Of a stretch of 57,700 nucleotides of DNA, positions 48,218-56,797 are shown in pieces (the stretch's first letter is position 1; each line of letters opens with the position of its first letter). The stretch covers positions 1-57,700 of the forward strand of contig CABHPB010000013.1 in the NCBI GenBank assembly GCA_902168115.1, given 5' to 3'. Source of the stretch: an uncultured Methylopila sp. GTDB taxonomy: Bacteria > Pseudomonadota > Alphaproteobacteria > Rhizobiales > Methylopilaceae. Below the pieces are notes generated by a model, which searched no databases, was not told the origin of the DNA, and worked only from the letters and a program-made list of their open reading frames with translations. Both the position numbers and the translations under genes were made by a program.

Positions 48218-49279
48218 CTACGCCACCTGCGCGCGGCGCCCGCCTTTCGAGGCCTGCCTGAGCTCTTCGAACTTCTGGGCCGTCTCGCGCACCAGACGCT
48301 CGATACGCCGACGCTCCCACCAGGACGCCGAGGCCGGATCGAACACCGAGGTGCGGAACGGCTTCGGCGGGCACAGCTCGGCCCAGCTCGTTCCGAAGAA
48401 GGTCTGCGCGAACGCCTCGTTGCTCTCGGCGTAGCGCTCGCGAATCTGCGCCACGTTCTCTTCGGTCAGGGCGACATGTGGCGTCGCCTCCCAGCCGAGC
48501 CGGACGTAGCGCCGCTTGAAGCCGTTGCAGACCGGCGCGAAGCCGGGAAGATCCTGCAGCCCCTCCCCGCCGATCCGGCGCATCACCTCCTGCGCAGCGA
48601 ACACCGATTTTACGCCGGCGTTCGGATTGCGAAGGCTCGTCCTGACGAGCGGCGCGTCGGCCGGGATCCCGCAGCGGCGGATGAAATCGTCCTCGAGCCC
48701 AGCGGCCGCCGCCCGTTCGAACGGGATCGCCTCGACCTCGACCCGCGGATCGTCGATGTAGGTCTTGAGGTAGCGCAGCGGCTCGACCCGGCCGCGACGG
48801 GCGGCCTCCTCGACGAATTCGTCGAAGCTCTGGAGCGCCGCGAATCGCCGCTGGCTGTGCACGTACCAGCTGTTCAGCCAGGCCGGCTGGTCGCGCACAT
48901 AGGCGAGGACGACGACGCGGTAGCCGCGCGCGTCGAAGAAGGCGAGCACGCGGTCGAGCGCGGCGGGGTCTGCGAGCGAACGGGAGAACATCTCGCTCGA
49001 CAGCAGGATGTTCTTCGCGCCCCTGCGCGCGACCTCGTCGATCTCCGGCCACAGCCGCGCCTTGGGCTTGAGCTCGCCGTCGGGCCGGATCTCGTTGCAG
49101 GTCGCAAGGTCCATGTGGTTGCGCGCCGGCTTGCCGGACTCGTCGCGCAGCATGGGGAAAAACAGCCCGCACTCCTCGAGCGCCGCGAGATTGCCGCGGA
49201 TGAAGTGCTTGAGGGAGCTGGAGCCGGTCTTGTGCGGCCCGACATGGATGTAGGCGGTCGGTCGGCGGCCTTCGGTCAT
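48218..49279 (-). CDS. Sulfotransferase-like protein, HxGxHKT type
   Basis: 353 residues. PTAYIHVGPHKTGSSSLKHFI is the phosphosulfate loop and YRVVVLAYVRDQPAWLNSWYVHSQRR carries the second (RD) motif. SSEMFSRSL and the late WERRRIERLV are shared in kind with other HxGxHKT proteins, including the gene at 14130-15146. Acceptor unknown. The start MTEGRRPT keeps a short lead to the loop; longer upstream frame rejected. Confidence 0.7.
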   Translation of the reverse strand: MTEGRRPTAYIHVGPHKTGSSSLKHFIRGNLAALEECGLFFPMLRDESGKPARNHMDLATCNEIRPDGELKPKARLWPEIDEVARRGAKNILLSSEMFSRSLADPAALDRVLAFFDARGYRVVVLAYVRDQPAWLNSWYVHSQRRFAALQSFDEFVEEAARRGRVEPLRYLKTYIDDPRVEVEAIPFERAAAAGLEDDFIRRCGIPADAPLVRTSLRNPNAGVKSVFAAQEVMRRIGGEGLQDLPGFAPVCNGFKRRYVRLGWEATPHVALTEENVAQIRERYAESNEAFAQTFFGTSWAELCPPKPFRTSVFDPASASWWERRRIERLVRETAQKFEELRQASKGGRRAQVA

Positions 49280-49382
49280 CGATCGTCCTGTGGAAAGCAG
49301 TGCGCAGGCGCGACGCGTCGCCGGCGTGACAATCCGGCGTCCGGAGCGAGGCGACCCTTCGCGCCGGTATGGAGCGCATGCC

Positions 49383-50006
49383 ATGAACAGCCTTGCAAGT
49401 CACGGATTGCGGGTCGGGATCAGCGCCGGGATCGGGCTGGCGGCGGGCGCCGTCGCGCGGCTCGCCGCGCCGCCCGAGATCGCGACGGCGATCGGCTGGG
49501 ACGCGGCCGCCCTCGCCTATGCCGGCCACGTCTGGGCCAGCCTGTCGCCCGCGACGGCGGACGAGCTCGTCGCCCTCTCGACGCAGGAGGACGAGGGCCG
49601 CTGGGCGATCACGCTGGTCCTCACCGCGGCCGTCGCCGCCAGCATGTTCGCGATCTTCGACATGGTCACGGCGAAGTCGAGCGGCGCCGTCATGGCGCTC
49701 GCGGCGGCGACGATCCTGTGTTCATGGACGCTGCTGCACACCGTCTTCGCGGTGCACTACGCTCATCGCTGTTTCGCCGGGGGCGGCGACAAGGCGGGCC
49801 TGAACTTTCCGGGCGAGGCGCCGCGCTTCGTGGACTTCGCCTATTACGCCTTCACCATCGGCATGACGTTCCAGACCTCGGACGTCGACACCAAGTCCAA
49901 CGAGATGCGCACGCTGACCCTGGTCCATGGGACCGCGTCGTTCGTCTTCAACACGGTGATCATCGCGATCAGCGTCGGGCTGGCGAGCGGCCTGCTGTCA
50001 GGCTGA
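49383..50006 (+). CDS. DUF1345-family inner membrane protein
   Basis: 207 residues with four or five hydrophobic segments. GRWAITLVLTAAVAASMFAI, LCSWTLLHTVFAVHYAHRCF and PRFVDFAYYAFTIGMTFQTSDV are DUF1345 hallmarks. The last resembles a potassium-channel-like pore turn, but function is not established. The 3' end overlaps the convergent FAD monooxygenase gene by 38 bp. Confidence 0.87.
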   Translation: MNSLASHGLRVGISAGIGLAAGAVARLAAPPEIATAIGWDAAALAYAGHVWASLSPATADELVALSTQEDEGRWAITLVLTAAVAASMFAIFDMVTAKSSGAVMALAAATILCSWTLLHTVFAVHYAHRCFAGGGDKAGLNFPGEAPRFVDFAYYAFTIGMTFQTSDVDTKSNEMRTLTLVHGTASFVFNTVIIAISVGLASGLLSG

Positions 50007-51183
50007 CCCGGCGGCCGGCCCGGCCGGCGACGAGCAATGCGAGCAGGCGGTCCATGCCCGGCGCGCGCGAGACCGGCGCGAACAGCCAATCCCGTAGCCA
50101 AGGCAGTACGGCGCTGTCTGACTGGTAGAACGGCGTGAACAGCGCGCTCATCGCTTGGTAGAGCCGCACATGCGACCGGCGCGCGCGAGCGTAGGCTCGC
50201 GGCGCGTCGGCGACGTCGCGCGAGGTCTCGACGGCGCTCCAGAGCGCCTCGGCGTCGAGCAGCGCCATGTTGGCGCCCTGCCCGAGCTGCGGGCTGGTCG
50301 CATGGGCGGCGTCGCCGATGACGGCGAGGCGCCCCTCGAACGGGCGCGTGAGCGTATGGTGGCCATAGGCCGCGAAGACGACGTCGTCCGGATCGGCGAT
50401 CGCCGCCGCGACGGCCTCGGCCTCCGGCCAGAGCCGCGCCACGCTCTCGCGCCAAGCCGCGAGCCCGTCGGCGCGCCATGCGGGAAAAGCCTGGGGCTTG
50501 AGGCTCCAGAAGAAGGCCGCCAGCTCCCTGTCGTCTCCCGGACGCCGGCCGATCGGCAGCACGCCCGCCATCGTGTGCGCACCGGCGTAGCGCTGCTCGA
50601 GGGAGGCCGCGTCGAACGGCGCGCCCGGCCATGGGACATTGGCCCAGATCGCGCCGTAGCCGAGCGCGCGCCGCCGCGCCGGGAAGGCGGCCGAGACGGG
50701 CGAGCGCGCGCCGGCGGCGTCGATGGCAAGATCGAAAGGACCGAGCCGCCGACCGTCTCTCGAAGTGGGCTGAGGCCGCCCCCCGGCGGCGAAATCGAGC
50801 CGCTCGACCTCGAAGCCCGCCTCGATCGAGACATTTGGCTCGCGCGACACGGCGTCGAACAGCGCGTGAAACAGGGCGGCGCGATGGATGGCGCAAGCCT
50901 CGACCTCGCCGAGCGCGGCGTAGGCGACGTCGAGCACCACGCGGCCGCCGCTCCTGCCGAACAGCCGCCTGATGCGCCGTCCGCTCGCTCGGACCTCTGA
51001 GCCGAGCTCGAGTTCGTCGAGCACGGAGAGCCCGGTCGGCTGGAGGATGACGCCGGAGCCGAGCGGCTTCGGCTCGGGAAACCGCTCGACCAAGGTGACG
51101 CGATGACCGCGCCGCGCGAGCCCGAGCCCCGCCGCAAGCCCGCCGACGCCAGCGCCGATGACCGCAATGTCGAGCTTCGCCAT
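49969..51183 (-). CDS. FAD-dependent monooxygenase (UbiH/salicylate hydroxylase-like)
   Basis: 404 residues. FAD motif IAVIGAGVGGLAAGLGLARRGHRVTLVER at the start, DG-type FDLAIDAAGARSPV in the middle, and GRLAVIGDAAHATSPQLGQGANMALLDAEAL as the second FAD/ribityl motif. Group A flavoprotein hydroxylase acting with NAD(P)H and O2 on an aromatic or quinone substrate that cannot be named here. It is alone, with no ring-cleavage or ubiquinone genes nearby. Confidence 0.87.
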   Translation of the reverse strand: MAKLDIAVIGAGVGGLAAGLGLARRGHRVTLVERFPEPKPLGSGVILQPTGLSVLDELELGSEVRASGRRIRRLFGRSGGRVVLDVAYAALGEVEACAIHRAALFHALFDAVSREPNVSIEAGFEVERLDFAAGGRPQPTSRDGRRLGPFDLAIDAAGARSPVSAAFPARRRALGYGAIWANVPWPGAPFDAASLEQRYAGAHTMAGVLPIGRRPGDDRELAAFFWSLKPQAFPAWRADGLAAWRESVARLWPEAEAVAAAIADPDDVVFAAYGHHTLTRPFEGRLAVIGDAAHATSPQLGQGANMALLDAEALWSAVETSRDVADAPRAYARARRSHVRLYQAMSALFTPFYQSDSAVLPWLRDWLFAPVSRAPGMDRLLALLVAGRAGRRVSLTAGRSPARR

Positions 51184-51206
51184 TCCTTAGCGCCAGGCCG
51201 TCTGGT

Positions 51207-51800
51207 TCAGCCGCGCGCCGCGCGCAAGGGTTCGGCGGCCGGCGTGAACGCAGGCGCGGCGAGCCGGCGCGCATAGTCGGCGAGATCGGCCGGCCAGCGC
51301 CCCGCGATCTCGGCGAAGCGCTCGCCGTCGCAGGCGAACAAGGCGCGGCTCGCCTCCTCGAAGCCGGCGTGGTCGCCGAGCGCTTCGGACATGAAGCGAT
51401 AGGTCGCCTCCTGCGCTGCTCGAGCCTGATCGACGCCCTCGCCCTTCGATCGGGCGCGCTCGACGAGGCGCCTCAACGTGGCCGACGCGCCGCCGGGCTG
51501 CGCGGCGAGCCAGTCCCAGTGGCGCGGCAGCAGCGTCACCTCCCGGGCGGCGACCCCGAGCTTCGGCCGGCCGGGCTTCTTGGGCTCGGCGCCGCCGAAA
51601 CGAGCGCGCACGTCACCCTGCGAACCCCGAAGGTCAAATTCGAGAGCACGGCCGGTTGCCTCGTCGAAGGCGCGCAGCGGCGTTGTGGCGTGCGCGTCGA
51701 GCGCCGCGCGCATGGCAAGCGCCACTTCTTCCGGTCGACCCTCCGCGAGCTTCTCGTCGCCCTTGAAAGCGATGCAGCGTTCCGCGTGACGAGCGTCCAT
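51207..51800 (-). CDS. DUF2239-family protein
   Basis: 197 residues, after GGGGAGGTAGAC. CIAFKGDEKLAEG...MRAALDAHATTPLRAFDEATGRALEFDLRG, then PGRPKLGVAAREVTLLPRHWDWLAAQPGGASATLRRLVE, which reads like a ribbon-helix-helix-like or DNA-contact segment, then a helical tail (ATYRFMSEALGDHAGFEEASRALFACD). DUF2239 has no proven function. Two 13-base direct repeats lie in its promoter. Confidence 0.83.
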   Translation of the reverse strand: MDARHAERCIAFKGDEKLAEGRPEEVALAMRAALDAHATTPLRAFDEATGRALEFDLRGSQGDVRARFGGAEPKKPGRPKLGVAAREVTLLPRHWDWLAAQPGGASATLRRLVERARSKGEGVDQARAAQEATYRFMSEALGDHAGFEEASRALFACDGERFAEIAGRWPADLADYARRLAAPAFTPAAEPLRAARG

Positions 51801-51830
51801 GTCTACCTCCCCGATTACGAGGCGGCGATT

Positions 51831-51870
51831 TACCCGGATAAAAAGTCGCAGTCAATATACCCGGATGAAA
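51831..51870 (-). promoter_or_regulatory. Tandem TACCCGGATRAAA operator candidate
   Basis: TACCCGGATAAAA (51831-51843) and TACCCGGATGAAA (51858-51870), 27 bp apart, in the AT-rich leader 30-70 bp before the DUF2239 start. A TTGACT on the minus strand lies between the copies, so they overlap the likely promoter. The binding protein is unknown. Confidence 0.5.
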
Positions 51871-51923
51871 CTGCCTCTTTATCGGCGAGCCTCGACGCTT
51901 TCGCGCCAGCTGCGGCCCCTTCC

Positions 51924-51964
51924 GTAACCCCTCGTTAACCATGCGCCCGGCAATTTCTGCCGGG
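51924..51964 (+). promoter_or_regulatory. flhA promoter: CtrA-like box plus FlbD-type element
   Basis: GTAA-CCCCTCG-TTAA (51924-51938) followed by the 16-mer GGCAATTTCTGCCGGG (51949-51964). It aligns without gaps to the fliF region 40800-40840. The flhA ATG lies 26 bases after the element. Confidence 0.7.
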
Positions 51965-51990
51965 TCGAGTGGGGGCATCGCGGGCGTATC

Positions 51991-54156
51991 ATGTCTGACG
52001 TGACGGTGACGGGCGGGACGCCGCCGCTTGGGCCGCTGAAGGCGCCCGCCGCCGGCGGCTCGAAGGGCCTGACGCTGCCGCCCTGGGCCGAGTCCGCATG
52101 GGGCGTGGTGCGCCGCGGCGAGATCGGGCTCGCGCTCGGCGTCCTCGTCATCCTGTGCGTGCTGATCGTCCCGCTGCCGGCGATCCTGCTCGACCTGCTG
52201 CTCGCCGTCTCGATCATCCTGTCCGTCCTCATCCTCATGACGGCGCTGTTCATCGAGAAGCCGCTGGAGTTCTCGGCCTTCCCGACGGTGCTGCTGGTTG
52301 CGACCATGCTGCGCCTGTCGCTGAACCTCGCTTCCACCCGCCTGATCCTCGCGCATGGGCACGAGGGCACCGACGCCGCCGGCCACGTCATCGAGGCCTT
52401 CGGCAACTTCGTGATGGGCGGCAACTTCGTGATCGGCGTGATCGTGTTCGCGATCCTCGTGATCGTGAACTTCGTCGTCATCACCAAGGGTTCGGGCCGC
52501 ATCGCGGAAGTCGCGGCGCGATTCACCCTCGACGCCATGCCCGGCAAGCAGATGGCGATCGACGCCGACCTGTCCGCCGGCCTGATCGACGAAGCCACCG
52601 CCAAGACCCGCCGCAAGGAGCTCGAGGACGAATCGACCTTCTTCGGCGCCATGGACGGCGCCTCGAAGTTCGTGCGCGGCGACGCGATCGCGGGCCTGCT
52701 CATCGTGTTCGTGAACGTGCTCGGCGGCATGATCATCGGCATCGCCCAGAACGGCATGGGCTTCGCGGACGCCGCGCATTCCTACACGCTGCTGTCGATC
52801 GGCGACGGTCTCGTCAGCCAGATCCCGGCGCTGATCGTGTCGACCGCCGCCGGCATGCTGGTCTCCAAGGCCGGCGTCTCCGGCTCGGCTGACCGTGCGC
52901 TCGTCAAGCAGCTCTCCGGCTATCCGAAGGCCCTCGGCCTCGCCGCCGCCGTCATGACGGTGATGGCGCTGCTGCCCGGCATCCCGCTGATCCCGTTCCT
53001 CGGCCTTGCCGCCGGCGCCGGCTGGCTCGCCTGGCGCGCCGAGAAGGCCGCCCGGATCGCCGACGCCGAGCGCGTCGCCAAGCTCGCGACCGAGGCCAGG
53101 GCCGACGCGCCCGCCGCCGAGGAGCCGGTCGCTGCCGCGCTCAAGATGGACGACGTCAAGATCGAGCTCGGCTACGCCCTGCTGCCGCTGGTCGACGCCT
53201 CGAAGGGCACCGACAAGCTCACCGAGCAGATCAAGGCGCTCCGCCGCACCATCGCGGGCGAGATGGGCTTCCTAATGCCGCAGGTGCGCCTCGTCGACAA
53301 TCTGCAGCAGCCGCCGAACGGCTATTCGGTGAAGGTGAAGGAGGTCGAGTCCGGCACCGGCAACGTCTATCCGGCGCAGTTCATGGTGATGGATCCGACC
53401 GGCGCGCAGGTGACGCTGCCCGGCGTTCACACCATCGAGCCGACCTTCGGCCTGCCCGCGACCTGGGTCGACGCATCTTTGCGCGAAGAGGCGAACCTGC
53501 GCGGCTACACGGTGGTCGACGCCACCACGGTGCTCTCGACGCATCTGTCGGAGATCGTGAAGGCCAACATGCCGGACCTGCTCACCTACGCCGAGGTGAC
53601 CAAGCTGCTGAAGGAGCTGCCGAAGGAGCAGCAGAAGCTCGTCGAGGACATCGTTCCGAGCCAGATCTCGACCACCACCGTGCAGCGCGTGCTGCAGCTG
53701 CTGCTCAACGAGCGGGTCTCGATCCGCGACCTCGGCGGCATCCTCGAGGGCATCGCGGAGGCCGTCGCCTGGACGCGCGCGCCGGGCCAGATCGTGGAGC
53801 ATGTGCGCTCGCGCCTGTCCCGCCAGCTCTGCGCGCAGAACCAGGCGATGGGCGGCTACGTGCCGCTCATCGCGCTGTCGCCGAAATGGGAGCAGGCCTT
53901 CGCCGAGTCGATCGTCGGGACCGGCGAGGAGAAGAGCCTCGCCATGGCGCCGTCAAAGCTCCACGAGTTCATCGCCGGCGTCCGCGACGCCTTCGAGGAG
54001 GCCGCGAAGATCGGCGAGGCGCCGGTGCTGCTGACCTCCGCGCAGGCCCGCCCCTTCGTGCGCTCCATCATCGAGCGCTTCCGCAACCAGACCATCGTGA
54101 TGTCGCAGAACGAGGTCCACCCGCGGGCGCGGCTGAAGACCGTCGGGAGCGTGTAA
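51991..54156 (+). CDS. flhA: Flagellar export apparatus protein FlhA
   Basis: 721 residues. The membrane half (about 40-340) has eight helices and the conserved FHIPEP-type loop (LILAHGHEGTDAAGHVIEAFGNFVMGGNFVIG, KGSGRIAEVAARFTLDAMPGKQMAIDADLSAGLID, TFFGAMDGASKFVRGDAIAG). The cytosolic half (about 380-721) binds late chaperones (ELGYALLPLVD, YPAQFMVMDPTGAQVTLPG, LSRQLCAQNQAMGGYVPLIALSP). The N-terminal 25 residues are a variable lead. It lies apart from the fliF operon but has the same promoter pattern. Confidence 0.95.
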   Translation: MSDVTVTGGTPPLGPLKAPAAGGSKGLTLPPWAESAWGVVRRGEIGLALGVLVILCVLIVPLPAILLDLLLAVSIILSVLILMTALFIEKPLEFSAFPTVLLVATMLRLSLNLASTRLILAHGHEGTDAAGHVIEAFGNFVMGGNFVIGVIVFAILVIVNFVVITKGSGRIAEVAARFTLDAMPGKQMAIDADLSAGLIDEATAKTRRKELEDESTFFGAMDGASKFVRGDAIAGLLIVFVNVLGGMIIGIAQNGMGFADAAHSYTLLSIGDGLVSQIPALIVSTAAGMLVSKAGVSGSADRALVKQLSGYPKALGLAAAVMTVMALLPGIPLIPFLGLAAGAGWLAWRAEKAARIADAERVAKLATEARADAPAAEEPVAAALKMDDVKIELGYALLPLVDASKGTDKLTEQIKALRRTIAGEMGFLMPQVRLVDNLQQPPNGYSVKVKEVESGTGNVYPAQFMVMDPTGAQVTLPGVHTIEPTFGLPATWVDASLREEANLRGYTVVDATTVLSTHLSEIVKANMPDLLTYAEVTKLLKELPKEQQKLVEDIVPSQISTTTVQRVLQLLLNERVSIRDLGGILEGIAEAVAWTRAPGQIVEHVRSRLSRQLCAQNQAMGGYVPLIALSPKWEQAFAESIVGTGEEKSLAMAPSKLHEFIAGVRDAFEEAAKIGEAPVLLTSAQARPFVRSIIERFRNQTIVMSQNEVHPRARLKTVGSV

Positions 54157-54205
54157 GGGGAGCCGGCTGCGGTCTGACTGACTCAAAGCGCAACCACGCC
54201 CGCCT

Positions 54206-54883
54206 TCACCCCTGCCCTTCGCGCAAGGCGTCCACCAGCATCGCCGCCAGCACCAGCGCGGGCGGAGCGGCGAAGCAGATCTCGTGGCCGTAGGTGAAGC
54301 CGACCGCGCCGGCCGCGCATCCGGCCGCGAAGGCGACGAGGCTGATCGACATCGGGCCGAGGCGCTTCCTCGCCGCGGCGCGCTTGTCGGGGCTCACCCC
54401 GCGCATCAGGTCGGCGAGGTCGACCATCACCTGCGTGGTCGTGCCGGTCATCACCGTCGAGGGCGGCAGATTGGTCAGCCGGACGCGGTGGATGGCGTTC
54501 TGGATCGCCATGGCGGAGACCAGCAGTCCGCCCATCGCGAGCGCCGCCGGCGCGTCGCCGTCCGGGAAGGCGCCATGGCGGACGGCGAGCGAGGCCGCGG
54601 CCGTCAGGAACGCCGCCTGCATCACGAAGAAGATGCGGAGCGCCGGCCAGCCGAGCCGGTCGAAAGCGATGCCCGCGAAGCGCGCGATCAGGATGATGGC
54701 GCAGAACAGCGGCAGCGCCAGCAGCTTGGCGAGCACGCCCGTCGTGCCGAGCGCGAAGGACGCGCCGAGCGTCACGAAGTTGCCGGTGACGTGGGTGGTG
54801 AACAGGCCGTGCAGCGCAAGGAAGCCGGCGGCGTCGACATAGCCGGCGGTCAGCGCGAGCAGCGCGAGGAGGAGCGTCGTCAT
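54206..54883 (-). CDS. DUF1275 (YoaK-type) membrane protein
   Basis: 225 residues with six to seven helices. LALTAGYVDAAGFLALHGLFTTHVTGNFVTLG at the N terminus is the YoaK/DUF1275 signature, followed by AMAIQNAIHRVRLTNLPPSTVMTGTTTQVMVDLAD. Possible transporter; substrate unknown. Its 3' end lies in a short stretch (GCCTTCACCCCTGCCCTT) resembling part of the palindromic repeats at 1 and 4103. Confidence 0.87.
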   Translation of the reverse strand: MTTLLLALLALTAGYVDAAGFLALHGLFTTHVTGNFVTLGASFALGTTGVLAKLLALPLFCAIILIARFAGIAFDRLGWPALRIFFVMQAAFLTAAASLAVRHGAFPDGDAPAALAMGGLLVSAMAIQNAIHRVRLTNLPPSTVMTGTTTQVMVDLADLMRGVSPDKRAAARKRLGPMSISLVAFAAGCAAGAVGFTYGHEICFAAPPALVLAAMLVDALREGQG

Positions 54884-54975
54884 GGGCGGATGAGGCGACG
54901 CCGCGCGCGCCCCGTCAATGCGACGCCGCCGCGCCGGTTTTCCGGCGCGGCGGTTCGTTCGTCAGTGTTCGGGCC

Positions 54976-55485
54976 TTACGAGCCCTGCGACACCCAGCGG
55001 ACGGCGCTCGCCGTGGCGCCGCCGCCCTGGCGGGAGGCGTCCCCTGAACTGGTGGCGAGACCGGCGGTCTCGCGGACCAGCGCGCCGACCGTGCCGAAGC
55101 CGTAGGCGGCTCCGACCGGAGCGTTGGGACCGGAGGTCCAGCGGACGGTCGCTGCGGTCGCCGCGCCGACGCTGGCCGAAGCCGCCGGAGCGCTGACGGT
55201 GAGATCCTTGGTCTCGTTGTAGAGCGCGCCGACCGTGCCGGCGCCATAGACCGCGCCGGCCGGAGCCTCGGCGCCGCGAGTCCAGCGGACGGTCGCGGCG
55301 GTCGCCGCGCCGACGCCGGCCGAAGCCGTCGGGGCGCTGACGGTGAGATCCTTGGTCTCGTTGTAGAGCGCGCCGACCGTGCCGGCGCCGTAGACCGCGC
55401 CGGCCTCGGCGGCGTTCGCGGCGGCGGAGGAGCCGGCGACGGCCAGGACGGCCGCGGCGGCGATTTGAGCGAAGCGGATCGACAT
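54976..55485 (-). CDS. Secreted protein of three 48-residue repeats
   Basis: 169 residues. Signal MSIRFAQIAAAAVLAVAGSSAAANA. The mature chain is three tandem units: residues 28-75, 76-123 and 124-169. Each has (A)GAVYGAGTVGALYNETKDL, then a Ser/Ala/Val stretch, then GAATAATVRWT. Units 1 and 2 differ by only a few residues; unit 3 has diverged. Glycine-rich beta repeats with Tyr and Trp suggest a surface or matrix protein. No family recognised. Divergent from a LysR gene, 100 bp apart, which may control it. Confidence 0.7.
   Translation of the reverse strand: MSIRFAQIAAAAVLAVAGSSAAANAAEAGAVYGAGTVGALYNETKDLTVSAPTASAGVGAATAATVRWTRGAEAPAGAVYGAGTVGALYNETKDLTVSAPAASASVGAATAATVRWTSGPNAPVGAAYGFGTVGALVRETAGLATSSGDASRQGGGATASAVRWVSQGS
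54979..55404. repeat. Three tandem 144-bp coding repeats
   Basis: Units are 55261-55404, 55117-55260 and 54979-55116 (the last 138 bp). The first two are almost identical at DNA level: the stretch starting CGCTGACGGTGAGATCC recurs at exactly 144 bp (55191 and 55335), which indicates recent duplication or gene conversion. Unit number may vary between strains. Confidence 0.85.
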
Positions 55486-55585
55486 GATGATGTCCTCAAG
55501 TGCTTGGGCGACGGACACAGGCCGTCGCGTCTTGAGAGCGAATGTGCTTATCCCTTCGTCATTAATCAAACCGATCATATCGATA

Positions 55586-56545
55586 ATGGACATCGACCAC
55601 ACTAATTTGGCCAGGCTCGACCTGAACCTGCTTGTCGCCTTCGACGCCCTGCTCACGGATCGCAGCGTGACACGCGCCGCCGCGCGCATCGGGATCGGCC
55701 AGTCGGCGATGAGCCACGCGCTCGCCCGGCTGCGCACGACCTTCTCCGACGAGATCCTCACGCGTGGGCCCGACGGCATGCGCGCGACGCCGAAAGCCAT
55801 GCGACTCGCGGGGCCGGTGCGCGAGGCGCTGTCGCGGATCGAGGAGATCGTCGCGCCGCCCCCGGCCTTCGATCCGGCGACCGCAGACCGGCTGTTCACG
55901 CTCGGCGTGCCGGACTCGACCGAAGTCATGATGATGCCGAAGCTGGTCGCGCATTTGCGCGAGGTCGCGCCGAGCGTCCGGCTGCTGCTGCGCACGGTGG
56001 ACCGGATCCGCATCCTGCAGGACCTCGACGCCGGCCGCGTCGACCTCGGCATCGGCGTGTTCGAGGAGGGCCAGACCCATCACAAGCGGCGGCTGCTTAA
56101 CCGCGAGAATTATCTCTGCATCTTCAATCAGGATCTGATCGGGATCGAGCCGCCGATCTCGCTCGAGGATTATCTTCGTTTCCCCCACGTGCTCACGAGC
56201 CTTGTCGAGAGCGCGCACGGCGTCGTCGACGTCGCGCTCGCCAAGCTCGGGCTGAAGCGGATGATCGCCCTCACCTCCCCGCGTTTCACCATCATGCCCT
56301 TCGTCGTGCGCGAGGCGCCGGTGATCGCGACCATGCATTCGCGGCTCGCGCAGTTTTTCGCGGGGTCGATGGGGCTCGCTGTCAGCCCGGCCCCAATAGA
56401 GCTTCCGGACGTCGCGATCTCGATGCTGTGGCACGCCTCGAACGACGCCGATCCCGGCCATCGCTGGATGCGCGAGACGATTTTGAAGCTGCGGGCCGAT
56501 CTCCCCAAAGCGTCAGTGATCAACCGCTTTTCTGGCTCGACGTGA
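55586..56545 (+). CDS. LysR-family transcriptional regulator (NodD/SyrM-like)
   Basis: 319 residues. N-terminal HTH: LDLNLLVAFDALLTDRSVTRAAARIGIGQSAMSHALARLRTTFSDEILTR. Effector domain contains LFTLGVPDSTEVMMMPKLVAHLREVAPSVRLLLRT and DLDAGRVDLGIGVFEE, of the NodD/PcpR type. The inducer is unknown. AT-rich DNA just before its start (ATTAATC...CGATAAT, about 55561-55587) may hold its own binding site. Divergent from the repeat protein. Confidence 0.9.
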   Translation: MDIDHTNLARLDLNLLVAFDALLTDRSVTRAAARIGIGQSAMSHALARLRTTFSDEILTRGPDGMRATPKAMRLAGPVREALSRIEEIVAPPPAFDPATADRLFTLGVPDSTEVMMMPKLVAHLREVAPSVRLLLRTVDRIRILQDLDAGRVDLGIGVFEEGQTHHKRRLLNRENYLCIFNQDLIGIEPPISLEDYLRFPHVLTSLVESAHGVVDVALAKLGLKRMIALTSPRFTIMPFVVREAPVIATMHSRLAQFFAGSMGLAVSPAPIELPDVAISMLWHASNDADPGHRWMRETILKLRADLPKASVINRFSGST

Positions 56546-56599
56546 CCGCCGAACTCGTGCTTGTCTGCCGCTCCGCCGGTTTTGCGGCGATGCGACGGG

Positions 56600-56670
56600 C
56601 CGGTTTCCGCTTCCCCCCAGACGGAAGCCGGTCCAGGAACGGCCGTCCCGCACCGCGGGACGACCGTTCC
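56600..56670. repeat. Double inverted repeat after the LysR gene
   Basis: GGAACGG-C-CGTCCCG-CACCG-CGGGACG-A-CCGTTCC at 56636-56670 is nearly perfect over 35 bp. Just before it, CCGGTTTCC (56600-56608) pairs with GGAAGCCGG (56623-56631). There is no T-run, so it is not a clear intrinsic terminator. The rest of 56546-56797 shows no gene. Confidence 0.6.
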
Positions 56671-56797
56671 GCCTCCGGTCCCGACGGCAAGGGAAATTCG
56701 CCCCGCGAAAGGCATCGTGTCCCAAATGCGGCGAGCCACGCTTCGGCCTCATTTGCGCGCGATCTAGTCTGCTTCGCATCGGCGCGAGGACGGGGAT

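Noticed and set aside
55561-55587. Nod-box-like ATC-N9-GAT before the LysR gene
   Set aside because: ATC and GAT triplets are present but not at nine-base spacing; only a loose LysR-type palindrome remains.
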